Shown: positions 31,135-44,444 of the stretch, piece by piece
Position numbering within the stretch: the stretch's first letter is position 1
Layout: every line of letters starts with the position of its first letter
Origin: Glandiceps talaboti
Taxonomy: Eukaryota > Hemichordata > Enteropneusta > Spengelidae
Assembly (NCBI RefSeq): GCF_964340395.1
Contig: NC_135559.1
Location: 9,975,759-10,039,758, forward strand
Direction of reading: 5' to 3'
Length of the DNA: 64,000 bases
The notes under the pieces: generated by a model
Seen by the model: only the letters and a program-made list of their open reading frames with translations
What the model was told of the DNA's origin: nothing
The model's database searches: none
Made by a program: the position numbers and the translations under genes

Positions 31135-31794
31135 TTGTTATATGTAACTGCAGTCTTTGGTTGTTTTTATTTCTTTATGCCATCATTACCAGACCCTTTT
31201 CACTTACACAATACATATTCAAAACATTGGGCACTTCCAAAAACTAACGTTTTGCAATTTGTGCCAAATTGATTTGTTGGGAAACATCTTTATTGCAAGG
31301 CACAAAAGCACTCCTGACGAAATGTCCATTTTATCTCCATATTTCACCAGCATCATCATATTTTGTTTTTCTCTTGATATTCAATTTTTGGGGTTTTTTT
31401 CTCAATCATGAGAAGTACTTTAAAGAAGAATCTGACTGTGATGAATTTCAACAAATATCAAAGTTTTTCACATCTCTCCAAACTTTGCCACAATAAAGCT
31501 AGTTCCTGATTCTGTTCAAATAATGCAAGTCTCCGTCTTGTTTTTAATGAAATAATCAATCTTTTACCTTCCCAGAGTTAACACAGTACATGTATTCAGT
31601 TGCCATATTGGGTTCTAACACGGCTTTAATTTGATAACATTCTGACCTTTACTTTAAAATGTGTATGCTAATCCCCGATTTTTTTAATTAATTTTGAGTA
31701 AGAATGGGTTGGAGCTTTATTGAATGAAGTAACAGCCAAGGTTTAAAGTTCATTTCCAAGGTGCATTTCACGTTAAACACAATATGAAATGGTA

Positions 31795-32125
31795 TAATTT
31801 CATGATAATCCCCAAAATTTTTCTTCCTTAATCAGCAAAGGTAAATACTCCTAGACTAAGGGGGCTTTGTCACTACAAGTCGCTAGTCAAGTAGTGACAA
31901 AGCCCCCTTAGGTCATGAGTATTTTTCGGCTGAATGAAGAAAAATAATGGAGAATAACAATTATACCAGCGCCAGTAATATCAAAGAAAAATTGGGGAAA
32001 GTAATGGCAATTTTGAATGTTTTGACTCACATTTGGAACACAGCAGAACCAGTGACATGGACGTAGACCAACCTGGGTATAAATTCAGTATTTTTTTTGG
32101 TTCAACTTGGCTTGTGCTTGGCATA
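31795..32125. mobile_element. Foldback MITE-like element, copy 2
   Basis: The core hairpin is perfect over 20 bp: TAAGGGGGCTTTGTCACTAC at 31857-31876 against its exact complement at 31891-31910, with a 14-nt loop. Outside the core, TTTTTCTTCCTTAATCAGC and its near-complement extend the arms. The rest matches copy 1 (17235-17588) in reverse orientation. No protein coding. Confidence 0.8.
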
Positions 32126-33498
32126 ACGGATGTTCTTACATAATGGTACTTTTGCTGAAACTTGGGAAATATTTTGTGCGACTTCATTTTTCAAACATGT
32201 TTCTGTATGCTAAGCACTACTGATGAAACAAGATTTTTTACTACAGGGGTGGTAAAACACAAGACGGAAGTCTTATGTCTACGGCCTGGACCACTCAGGC
32301 CTACAAAACGTGGGACATCTCTGCTGGGAAGTATCCGAGAAGAAAGTGAAAAAATATCAGACATTTTCATTTAGGAGGTTTAATAGCTTAAAACAGATAA
32401 ACAATTTTCATATAAAAAATACTACAAAACGTACAGTTACTGTGAGGTATGCAACTTTTTCTATGCTGATATAGACTTCCATTTCTAAGACAAAACTTAT
32501 CAACCCGGATAGACTTCTAAGTTCTAAATAGTATACCATCAACATTTTTAATCAATGTGAGTTCATGAACTTTGTGTCTTTTCTTTCAAATATTCATTAC
32601 AGCACACATGAAGGATACAAAACCGAAAGAACATTAAATTTTAAAATTTTAGATTCTCAACAGGAATTCTTTAGCTATTTAAGTGGTATGATTTCTGACA
32701 TTTTCTTTGATTAAAATCCGAAATTTTGCCATGATCACCAGTGTTCCATGTTTCATTTTGATGTAATAGTTGGCAGTGAAGACCATTTTGTTGTATTTTA
32801 GAAAAATCTATTAAAATCGGCGAAAATATAAAAACCACGGAAAAAATATTTTGAACATGTTTTGTTGCACTAAATCTTTAGTAATGAATGAAATAATTTT
32901 ACTTTTGAGATTTTCTTAATGAATGGTTGGTCCATTTTTTCTGTTTTCTTGTTTACCATTAGACTAAACCTTTTAACAATGTATGATAAAAAGATTTCAC
33001 CAATATATTCTTAATTTCTTTTTGTTTCTTGCATGCCATTTACACTAAATCTTAAACAAACGAACAAATTTTACAGTAGAGATTTCTCTCACAAATTTGT
33101 TTTAACATTTCCATTTTTCTTGCATGCCATTTTCACAGAATATAAGAAAAAATGAAAGAAAATTTTACATTTGAAATTTTAGTCATTGAAGTGTTTGTGA
33201 TGTTTCCATTTTCCTTGCATTTTCTTCACAAGAGCCATTGCTGTCATGATGGCTCCTTCTAGCCTCAGTGGAATGAGAAGTTAAAAACGGTTGGGTTTTA
33301 TTTCAACATATTCTCACTCTTTGCATTTTTCATTTGAGATTTCATATCTTTGTCTTCTTAATGTTTTATCTTCTTCATTTCTTAACTTCTTGTTCTCTTT
33401 AACGTTTTTTTTTATTTCTTTCATTCATATAGGTTTCAGTTCATTGTTCAATATTTGTTTGTTTTCCAAGAGTACTATTTTATCCCATGGCTGAAATG

Positions 33499-33534
33499 TT
33501 TATTCTTGGTATATATCTGTTTGTTGTGTTTATT
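33499..33534 (-). terminator. Candidate poly(A) signals of gene A
   Basis: Two AATAAA hexamers on the minus strand, at 33534-33529 and 33504-33499, lie 37 and 67 nt beyond the gene A stop codon. Either could direct cleavage. Confidence 0.5.
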
Positions 33535-33570
33535 TCTCTCACATCTGACTGGTGATCGTGATCAAGCTAA

Positions 33571-36500
33571 TCAATAATGGCGATCATATCCTCTTGCCGG
33601 TGGGGGGCCTGCACTTTCATATCCTCTTGTAGGTGGGGGGCCTGCGCTATGATCTAAGGGCCTAGCACTGCGAGCAGTATCTACCCCATATGGATCTCTA
33701 GCAGCATAAGCCGATTTTTCAGCCTGGGCTCTTTCATCTGCGTAAGGATCACGAGAGGCGTAACTGTCGTAACGGCCCCGACTAGCATCAGCGGAATAAG
33801 AACTTGTTGGGCCACGAGCCGGAGGAGCAGAATGGGAGGCACCTGAAAAAGTATTCAACATTATGGGATATTGGTAAACACACAAAATGCCACATTTAGT
33901 TATATTTTATGGTATACTTCCGGACACTTGTTAACTTTGTCTTTTTCCGGCTTGAGAAATTTAAATCTTAAAGCCACAGTAAAGATTGTCATTATGTAAT
34001 TGTCTTTCTTTTCAACATACATTTTTTTCATAGATTTGCTTTGGTATTACATTTCCGTGATACCTGAAGCTGAGCTCACTACACTAAGATCATACAAAAT
34101 AATACATATTTTTTGCACATTCAAAGGTTTTAAAGACAAAGGGCAGCGGATACACAAGCGAAAACGGTCTCCATTCATTTATGACCTTCAAGGTGGTTTT
34201 TAACAACATACAGAATTGTGCACATACAATTCAGAAATATTACATTCAATTTTGACTTAATTTACAAACACTTTATGACTTTTATTTACTTTTTTACTGT
34301 GGCTTTAATAAAAGACATGGCTGGTTAATGAATAGCAAATTTAAGAAGTCATTTACATCTGCCATTCTTTATTGTCAATTAACGTGACATCCATTGTGGC
34401 CAAGGATTGTCAAGTAGAATCCTCAAGGCAACAGTTCTCATTCTGAGTTCATTACATCTAATCATTGTTCCAAAATAAAGTGAGCAGATAGTTAACTTTC
34501 AAGTTTTTATGACAGTTTTCTTTGCCTTCTTTTCCATTTTATCATTTTGAAAATTTGCTTGTCGTTGTTCAAAGAACTTTGATTAGTTCCTCGGGAACTA
34601 TTTCCATGGCCCTCACCAGAATTCTGTTTTGTATTACTTTCAAAGAATGTATATTTTGTTTTCATCTGGTGGAAAAAATTTCAATTCAATTCAAATTCAA
34701 ATGTTTATTCAACAAAGGAAAGTTTTGCATGACAAAACCATTTTTGGTAAGATTTGGCAGTATTGAAAACTCATTTTGTTAACTTGTTGTGCGGCAAACA
34801 TGCTGCATTAGAAAGAAGTGTCTTTAATATTACATTAAACCAAACAAGTGCTGCCCTTTGAGAAAATGTGATTTTAAAACTAACAACAACTTCTTAAAAC
34901 ACACATTTTCTTGCAGAAACAAATACTTTATAACATTTTGGTAAAAAAAGGTACTTTAAACACAAAAACTATTGATATGTGCTATACTAACATATTTGTA
35001 CGGCTGTGGAAAAAAGTTTTGTTTTAATTAAAATCTGGTTTCTTCACAAGTAATCTTGCTCCTGTGTCAGAAGAAATGCATCATTACTATTTGATTGGGG
35101 ACAGACTCCTTATGTCTACTATTCTGTACATGTGGTTTGAGAGATGAGGGAGGAAAAAATGAACATGGAAAATAAATTAGTACAAGTCACAGGTAGAGTT
35201 CACACAGTCTCTCTTTGGCTGGCGTCATTTCTTTTTGTCTATCACCTTTTGAGTTTTTGTTTTTCTATTTTGATACCCCTTTTTTTTATGTTTCTTGTAG
35301 ACTTGTATATTCCTCACAAGTTTTCTAAGTTTTATTTCTCAACTCATTTCCTGATATTTTTCAATTTACCTATAAGTTCAAAACAATTATTTTTCACTCG
35401 AACAAGTACTAAAACTACCAATGAAACTTTTTTTAAATCATTCAAAAGAGCAAAGTAATTTTACACAACTTTACATTGTCATCTTTTTGGTGTTTTTAAG
35501 TTTTCTTTTCTCTGGTTTTCTCATCATACATTCATATTCATTCAATACAAATATGGACCACTAGTCCTAATAACAGATTTTTACACATTTCCATTTATAA
35601 GTTTTTCAATTTTTTTCCTTTGAAAATCTACAATCAAATGATGAACGGTTATCAATATATGTTTCAATTTTTACAAAGTTTTAAAATCATATCGATCACA
35701 TCAGGTATAGGGTAAGAACAGAGAACCCTAATTTTCAACGTTTTATCTTTCTTTCTAAAGTTTCCTTCTCTTTTTCATTTCATTTCATTTCTTTATGACT
35801 TTACTGACGTAAATCAGCTGGTAATTTTGCTTGACCTGCACAAGCCCTTCACCAAAAGGGATCGACAAAAGATTGAACGAAAGTATAGAAAAGAATACTG
35901 AAGAGGTAAGGCACTACTAGGTTTGAGGTATCTTCCAGTAGTGTAACAACTACAGAGATGGAGAAATAGCTGAGGAAGAATCATTACAGGTAGAGAAAGT
36001 ATGGCCGATTCAACACACCAAATAAGAGAAAATATAACATTACCACTATAGTCACCATATTCCCTAGACCCCGACAGGGCATATCGGTCATCATATCCCC
36101 GGTCTTTGTGAGCATCTATAACACAAAAGTTAATAAAAAGGGCCATTAGGATTCAAACTGCTAGATGCTTTATGTATAACCATGTCCTTAACCCCTTTCT
36201 CCTGGTCTTCCTTTCTGTGTAGAAAATTCCCGACAAAAACCTGGAGCTGGAAACAGTCACTTTGTGGACAAGCGCTCCACAAAATGTATACACTGCTTTT
36301 AAAGGCTACAAATTCAATCCTGTATTTGTGTAATCTTATCAGTGGAGCCAAAAGATTCACATAGGATTCTGTTTTAGTCTAACTTTTTCTGTAGCTCCAC
36401 TATACAACTATTTTTTACACCTAAATTTTCATCCTAATCTACACAGTTTTAAATTTTAAGTTCTCGAACAATAAAATTCTCAATAAAGGCCATGACAGAT

Positions 36501-39500
36501 TAAGATATTAATATCCTTGTCTTTGAATGCACCATACTCTAGTTATCAGAGAAGTAAAAGATTTCAAGGTTTCGCTACTAGGAGTGCTGTTCATAATCCG
36601 TTTGCGGGGCCAGAAGTGATGGCCAGAAAAGTTGCATGCAAATTTTAAATCAACAAAAATATGAAGTTACCACTCATTTTCCATGTTGTTTTTCCTGTAC
36701 TTTTGAATTAGTGACTGCCAGGAATCAAAATGTGCCTATCCACTACTGTAATGTTCTTGTAGGTTTCAAGAAGACACAGACTCTTTAACACACATTTTTT
36801 GTTCAAGGCTTCAGGCATTACCATATGAATCACGATAAGTGTCAATGATAAAATTTTAGCCCTCACTTTGCCAAATCAGGGGGCACACTCTTTTCAGTGC
36901 TTGCTTGCTAAAGAAGCAGAGCCTCAGTAACTGGAATATGACATACTCTGCTGTATGGTGACAATGAATTTCAGACAATTAATAAACCCTAAAATCCTAA
37001 ACTGGTGATTTGCAGGCAGAGGCCATGTAGAACTACCATCCTGATACAACAACTACAGCTGGGTCATCTCTTCTGCTTCAAGGAAATACATGCATATCTT
37101 GACAAATTAGTTAATTGCCTATGTTGTTACAGCACTCACTTACACGTCATGAATGCTATCTTCACATACCCCATATTAATTCCTAAACTTCATCGAAATT
37201 GAAAAATTTCATGGCAGTTAATTAGTTCTTTTGTATGCTATTGTCTTCTGCTTATTTCACTTTATTTTCCAGCACCAGTTTCGTCAGGGATTTGATTGGC
37301 TAAGGTCCTACTCTAGTCATCAATCAGTGTGCTCTGTCCAGGATTCAACATGTAATACATTCTGTGAATGAATCAAAACCCATGAACACAACGCTCTGCT
37401 TATGTTGGTGGACACACCTTGGTACCGCACAGCATTCGAACATAGAACTTTTCCAGATTGTGTGATTCTTTCTGTTTCCATTTATTTTAAAATGTACAAA
37501 TGTAACGAATGAAAGTAATGGCTGAACAAAACACATTCCAGATTGGGAAGAACCGTGCTAACAGAGCAGTGGTGTCCTCCAACAACTATACCTTTGACAA
37601 CAGCAATGTCACAAAATTTTACGTTCAATTTTGATCCACATGTAGTCATGTTACTAGAGAGCACACTAATGGACAACTGATCTAATCTACGACTACCATG
37701 ACACTAGGATCAGCTGTTGACTTACTGTACGTCTCATAGTCTCTTGAATAGCTGCTTTCTCTACCGTTCGACTGAGCTGCATATTCTCGGGAAGTGGTAC
37801 TGGTGTAGTCCCTTGCAGCGTATGCATCTTCATATCCTCTGTGAGTGCTAGTGGCAGCATATTCACGGCTGGCAGCAGCAGCAGGATACTCACGACTGGC
37901 TGTGCTAGCATACTCACGTCCGCTAGGAGCTTGGTAGTCACGTGAGGCATACTCACTGGCAGCATAGTCTCGAGACGCATAATCACGAGATGCAGAATAT
38001 GAGTCCCTTTCTGCTGGATACTCACGGGCTGGGGGATATGCATCCCTTGGTGGGTATTCACTCCTGCAAATACATATATTTGTTACAATTATTAGAAAGA
38101 TTTTGACAAATATCCTCCTTCAGATCATAAATTGGTCAATACTATTCACGGCTTTAAATCTCGCATATACTGAGCATCAATAAACTATACTTTCAAGAGA
38201 GTAATTGACATTTTTGGGATGTCATATTTATCATAGGACCTATAACAAATCCATTTGTTGTTTAGTTTGGGTTTTCTCATAATTTTCAAATTTTAGGAGC
38301 ACTTCAATTTGCTCCTCAAATTTAAAATTTATCTGTATTCTACTCCTTAAAAGTAAGGATTTACTTGCATTTTGCTCTCAAAACACTTGCACAAAAGTTA
38401 ACTTCCTTGGCTGGATGACTCTCTAGAACCCAAAGGTTACAAATATGCCTTTATCCTGGTGTAACGTTTGTATCTGTTGCATGGTCAGCCTATTCTGGAC
38501 AATCTTGGGATTGATCAGAGAGCACACAAAACTACCAAACATTAACAAAATAATAATTTATACAGGATATATGTCATACAGTACCTTTCTCTTGGTGGAT
38601 AATCCCTTGCAGGTGGTGGTGCTTCTCTGCTTGGTGGTGGATAGTCCCTTGCACTATATTCTCTAGCTGGGGGTATCTCTCTGGATGTGCCATAATCCCG
38701 GCTCATTGGCTCACGAGACTGGTAATCACCGTATGAATCACCATAACCCCTCTCATCACCGTATCCCCTTCCTAAAACATATAGGAGAGAGAAAAAACTT
38801 ATGTACATACTGTTGTAACTTGTTTGAGTCGATGGCACTCTGTCAAAAGGACTAGATGATATATAAGTATTCACTCCAAAGTAACAAATTCACACACGCC
38901 TACACCACCTGTTTACCCAGATTAAATGCAAGAATGTTACGGTAAGACGCAACATCACCTGAATCTCCTCCCCTCATCTGTGAACTGGAAAGTAATGGTC
39001 GTCTTCGGCTTTCTCCGGGGGTTGGCCAGTCTCCCCCACTCATCAGTGAAGGTAATGCCCCATCATTAGACAGATCCCCTAGACAGAGAGAAGTCACAAT
39101 AAAGTTCACCCTTTTTTTTGGACCTGCACAGTGTGCCCTCCAAAGTCTAGCAAAGGTGTCTGTTCGATAGAACAGTTTCATCTGGAAAATTTTCTGCTAG
39201 TCATACAAATGGGCAAATGCAGCATGCAAATAAGCATGATAGCTGAATACTTGCCCTTATACCTTGGTATAGCAGCTACATGGTGCCTACATGAACTTGC
39301 ATTTATACATATTCATATCACCTTCACTATGTTATATACAACTTGTGTACTCTCAATGTGGGGTCAACATGACGGTTGTCAAAATCAGACTGGCAACATT
39401 TGTTAGCAAGCCTAGGCCAGATCTGTGTTAACATCTGGATAGCTCAGTGTTACCACTGGACTGGCACTTACACCCTGTCAATATTTGTAGTGGACTGGAG

Positions 39501-42500
39501 AGTTACTGCCTAGCGCCCAGATCTGTGTTAACACCTGGATAGCTCAGTGCTACCACTGGACTGGCACTCACACTTCATTAGCATTTGTAATCAACTGGAG
39601 AGTTAATGCCTAGCCCAGATCTGTGTTAACACCTGGATAGCTCAGTGCTACCACTGGACTGGCACTTACACCCTGTCAATATTTGTAGTGGACTGGAGAG
39701 TTACTGCCTAGCGCCCAGGTCTGTGTTAACACATGGATAGCTCAGTGCTAACACTGAATTGGCACTAACAGTAACACTTCATTAGCATTTGTAAGTGACT
39801 GAGAAAGTTAATGCCTGTCCCATATAAATGTTCAGAAACCAAGCTAGCCAATTGCTAACATCATGCTGATACCTTGCTAACACATAGGAAAAGGATTCTT
39901 GCTCTGTATTGTGTTGCATTATTTTTCCTATTCAGGTTCACAACTGCTAACATCTCAAAACAAACTAATAAGTGAATAAATCATTTCATAGCTGTTCGTA
40001 CATCTAATTGCAATGTTTTATTGCCTGTCTGACAATGTGCCCGTGCTGATAGCCAAATTTTGTTGTTGTGAGTCGAAATGAGAAAAACAGGCATTTCTTG
40101 TGAGTCACTACATAGAAAGAGATAGGGGAACACCAAATTTTGGTGTGTGTCACTAGATAATGTGTGTCAGTGGCGCGTCAAATTGGCTTAGAGGGCACAC
40201 TGGCATCTGGGATGGTTTTAAACTAGATAACACACTTTGCATTCTGGTTTCTAATTTGATATTTTGTATCTCACTCTACATAGTCACACACAAACGAAAG
40301 TAGGAGCTATATTAGAAATCGCACCCACTTCCCTGAATCAGATTTTAGTCAGATTGTATCTAACTCTGCTAAACAACTGCTTTTCTAATTGAAGTTTTGA
40401 TCTTAATCTGACACTGATATTTTAGACTTCACTCATCCTGGTTAAACTACTAACCATTTAGACAAAACATTAACCAAAACTTTACACTGTTACAGGGTCT
40501 TATTCTCCAGCACAACTTTATGAATCACCCAAACACAGAGAAATCAGATTATGAATCTTAAGGTTTGTGTTACCCTTCAGCCACAATAATCTAACACACT
40601 GCATCATGTGCACATATCTTTGCATCAGTGCAGTAAGGGATAATCGTACAATGTCACACAAGCTCAACAAACGAACACATACATTCACAAGTACAACACC
40701 AAACGTTTATATATGATGTAAACTGTGATGAAAACTGTATCGGTCATACCACTATGATTGTCAACACATTAAAACACTACCAGAAACCCAGCACCATATC
40801 TCAAATTAGAAGTAAATTTTTTATCAACTTATCAACATCTCAGTAGTAAATACAAAAGCTAAGTTCAAAAATGAAGTCCAGCAATCGCATTTACGCCAGA
40901 CCCCCCCCCCCCCACCCCCACTCGCCCTAAATGGACGAAGTTCACTTATTGACCTTGTGTGACATTGTGCGACCCTCCCTAAAGGTTGTATACAACTGTA
41001 TCGCAGATATAAACCTTACTGCACTGACATGAGACGATACATCAACATGAAATTATAGTGGAATGACTTGCAATATATTATGTACATATCTACAGCTGGC
41101 ACTTTGTCAGATGAATTTCATACTTTCAGGCCAGCACATTTTAAAATCACTTTTTAAAAGCAAGCAGAATCAAGAAACTATAAATTTTCAGTGGAGATAA
41201 CAAATCTATATGTAAGTATGTGGTTTTTTGTTATGAATTTGAGTTATTTCAACAATGCAATAGTCAGCATATATTGCTATATATAAGCATACAATATCAA
41301 CTGAACAATATATCACAAGTTTTTCACTTGAAAAGGATGCAAAAAGTTTAATTTCATTACAGCTTACCCATATCTGTCCTTGGCCGCTTGCTTGGTGGGC
41401 CATTGTCTGAAAAACACAGAATTCACCATTTTAGGGACACATGATAAATGTACACACAAAATAGCATGGTTTACTTGTTTTGTTTTATAATAAACAATGC
41501 AAATATCAACAATAGCCATGCCAGACTGACTAACAAGAAAACTATGCAGGCTAACCAAATGGTTTACTGCAGCTCAGCAAAATAATTAAAAACTGGATAC
41601 ACACAGAAGAAAAGGATAAAATTGAATGATAAAAGGTTAAAAGGTTTACAATGCTAGTTAATATGTGGTAGTCGAGGCCCCATCTGCTAAATCCTACCAA
41701 GAGAAACTAAATCTGGTTGGATGTACCATTCACCTGTACTTTGAGTCTTCCATACCCAGTAGGGACATCAGTTCATTGACACCATGTTTAAATCTACTCT
41801 CCACAACCAGGCCCCCAAAGACATACACAACACATAAGTGCGTGGACATATGGAAATAATGCACATAAGACTGATACTCATATTTTCAGTAGACTACACA
41901 TCCATTCGTAAGTAATTTTAACAACAGTTGACTAATGGAAAGTCACATGCACATGAGAGTATGCCAGAGGTTGTGAACCCTAACCAGTTTTGTGACTCAA
42001 ACAAAATGGGAGACGAGTAACATTGGAGTAAACAATGATGGAGTCCATGTCCATGTATCAACTTGTTCCATAGCTCTATCAAATATCTGTATTTCACATC
42101 AAGCTTTTAACCCTAATCTACAGAGGGCCTTCAAGCTCACTCACACAAGCAGAAAAGAATACCCCAAATACTGTAACTTTTGACAACTACACATTATATG
42201 GATAACTAATAATTTCTCACCTGGTCTCATGCCACCTCTACCTCTAAGCGGGCCTCCTACAAGAGAAGAAAGCAAAGCATAAATGAAGATAATTATAGTT
42301 CACAACAAAGCTCTACATAATCTAGCCACAAAACATGATATCATACTATTTTAAACACAACATGGGCTTTTTAGTGGTAGACCGTCAGTGACATTAAAAT
42401 CAAACTATGGATAACAAGACATCAAAACATTGACACTGTGTAGGAGCTTACAACAGGTTTACAAAGGTGACCAGTTGGTTGTTTTCTGCAATCACCAATG

Positions 42501-44444
42501 CTGCACTAATTGGGGATTCAAAGACACAAAGGTTAGACGTACCTCTCATCATACCACCTCTTGATGGTGGACCTCCCCTGCCACCACCTCTTTCCATGAA
42601 ACCACCACGTCCTCTAAAACCACCTCTGCCTCCCCTATCACCTCCATCAAAACCTCCACGCCCACCTCTCATGCCAAACCCCCTGCAAATGAAAAATGAT
42701 GTAGTTAGCTCTAATCAGTACTATAGAATCAGTTTTACAGACCTATCAAGGAAAGTGAAAATTAGGTTCACAACAACAACAACAACAACAATAGCTAATG
42801 TAACATATAGAGATTATTGGAGATAAAGGGAATGCCATTCCAGGAAATAAAGGTATTTTCATGAACTATGGATTCTGGAGAGTAATTTCATGATTTCATG
42901 ATCACCTACAACAAACAACCTGCGATTTCAGAGAAATGTTAAGTTGATCTTGTGCCTTTATAAGGTATCTGTGCTGTGGGCCACATTGCCTCATTGGAGT
43001 TAGCAGTATTGATTATCCATGCTTGAAAAATGAACATTCATGACTCTAGATGTTTACTCCCCACTTGTAAAACTTCTCTCATGAATATTTTATTGATAAT
43101 TCTTCACCGTAACTGTATACACACCTGCCACGACCACCTCTATCTCCGAAACCTCCCCTTCCACCTCTGCCACCACCACCTCGACCCCCTCTGCCACCGC
43201 CACCTCGTGATGCATCTGGTTTGTAGCCTGGTTGCTCAAAGGATGGCTTATTAGCATGGTCTACTGTAATGGTCTTCCCCTGAAATTCCTGCAGAAAGGA
43301 ACAAGATAAATATTAGAGCCACTTTTTTGGGGAAAAGTGGTGTCAAATGACAAACTACTTGAACTATATACATCATAACATCATTTCATGATTTGTACAT
43401 TCTTCCTTTGGCTACAGTACACACTGGAGGGCAAAACTCAATGCTGACATTATGAAAGCACATCCCAAAGCTTCTTGCAGGTGTAGTAGAAGAAGTAGCC
43501 AACTATTCCTACTCATGAGAGACGAAAACACCAATCTGAACCCCCCCCCCCCCCCCCCAGTACCAGATAGAACCCAAGGGTGGAAATTCAAGAAGTAGGC
43601 GACTGTTGCTAAATGATAGAAAAGAGCATGTGTACTGTATAGTTGATGGAAATTACAAGGACCCCCCCCCCCCCATTCACACACATACATACAATAAGGA
43701 GGGCCGTACGATAGACAGTCAGCAGCTGATTGTTGCTATTCAGTCAAGGCGAGAACATTAGGATCAACATTGTACGGACCATCAGCTTCCCTTATCCTGT
43801 ACAGTACAAATAACTACAAGAAGGAAATAATAATCAGTAAAGTTACACAAGATATGCAAAAGAAAAAAAAAACACTGTTAAACCACAAACCTTCTTATTT
43901 AGCCCTTCTATAGCTAGCTTTGCATCAGCAGCATTTTCATATGTTACAAAACCAAATCCCCGCGACCGTCCAGTCACTTTATCTTTGATTAAAAGAACTG
44001 AAAGACAAAGAAAAATTGTCTCTTGCAGTACATTGTCTTTACATAATGGTGAATTGTACATACCAACATCAATTGAGACAATACAAAATTAGAGAGTACA
44101 TGGCTCACTGTCAATTTATGCACTGCAATTCCTTGTGATGCCAGGTGCATTAAAATGTAGTTCCCCTCTTCTTTACAAAGTGATGACTTGTCTGACCCTG
44201 AAGCCAATGTCATGTGCCACGGGCACACATTAGGGCACCATGCATGCATGAGTGTAAGTCAATCTTCTTGTTCTATTTTGACCGTCTAGGATGAGAAAGT
44301 GCTGATTTTAAATGTGATGGTGTTTGACGTACCTTCAGCAACATTGCCATATTTGCTCATTTCAAGCTCCAAAGTCATTTCATCTGTCTCTCCACTCAAT
44401 CCAGCTACGTACAGTTTGGAGGCATCATCTTTGACCGTCGACAT
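33571..44444 (-). CDS. Gene A: RBMX (hnRNP G)-like RNA-binding protein, 11 coding exons
   Basis: Probable nuclear hnRNP/splicing regulator. Exons from the start: 44333-44444, 43891-43997, 43125-43288, 42543-42682, 42221-42256, 41368-41406, 38959-39078, 38585-38771, 37726-38063, 36044-36115, 33571-33842. They join in phase to 1,587 nt (528 aa plus stop). One RRM occupies residues 10-87, with RNP2 LYVAGL and RNP1 RGFGFVTY, then HANKPSFE as in RBMX. RGG-type repeats follow (about 100-175), a basic PPSKRPRTD patch, and a long tail of SRDY/SREY/ARDY repeats (about 240-440) ending GPPPARGYDRHY. This order is that of RBMX/hnRNP G; human RBMX has 391 residues, so the tail here is longer. The start ATG at 44444 follows an acceptor at 44470. 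Confidence 0.9.
34000..36040. other. Intron of gene A between exons 10 and 11
   Basis: AT-rich intron DNA. I saw no exon, no clear snoRNA boxes and no repeat of note apart from T-rich runs. Confidence 0.5.
37726..38771 (-). CDS. Gene A exons 8-9: SRDY/SREY repeat tail
   Basis: Exon 8 (38585-38771) begins GRGYGDERGYGDSYGDYQ and turns into REYSARDYPPPSREAPPPARDY. Exon 9 (37726-38063) continues with about ten SREY, SRDY or ARDY motifs. Tyr/Arg/Ser-rich low-complexity tails of this sort mediate RNA contact and self-association in hnRNP G. A longer open frame in another register (37693-38061) is a shadow. Confidence 0.85.
39419..39821. repeat. Four-unit tandem repeat with alternating (ABAB) order
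   Basis: Units start at 39419, 39519, 39617 and 39717 (100, 98, 100 and 105 bp). All share AGATCTGTGTTAACACCTGG, ATAGCTCAGTGCTACCACTG. Units 1 and 3 carry CCCTGTCAATATTTGTAGTG; units 2 and 4 carry CACTTCATTAGCATTTGTAA. So a 200-bp pair was duplicated after an earlier 100-bp duplication. It lies in a gene A intron. Confidence 0.92.
41368..42256 (-). CDS. Gene A micro-exons 5 and 6 (36 and 39 nt)
   Basis: Exon 5 (42221-42256) encodes GPLRGRGGMRP and exon 6 (41368-41406) DNGPPSKRPRTDM; both are symmetric phase 1-1, so either can be skipped without a frame change. Exon 6 carries the basic patch SKRPR, a plausible nuclear-localisation element. Acceptors and donors match consensus (TTGTAG|GA, CAG|GTGAG; TTTCAG|AC, TGG|GTAAGC). 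Confidence 0.8.

Noticed and set aside
37693-38061. 122-codon Met/Leu/Val-rich minus-strand frame
   Set aside because: Shadow of gene A exon 9. The other register gives the expected SRDY/SREY repeats and joins in phase with neighbouring exons.
39419-39821. tRNA genes in the tandem units
   Set aside because: Only a D-arm-like piece is present; no T-arm/box B or acceptor stem can be formed.
33571-44444. Intronic snoRNA in the RBMX-like gene, as vertebrate RBMX hosts SNORD61
   Set aside because: One ATGATGA near 35535 on the minus strand lacks a CTGA box at the right spacing; I saw no other candidate, though the search was by eye.
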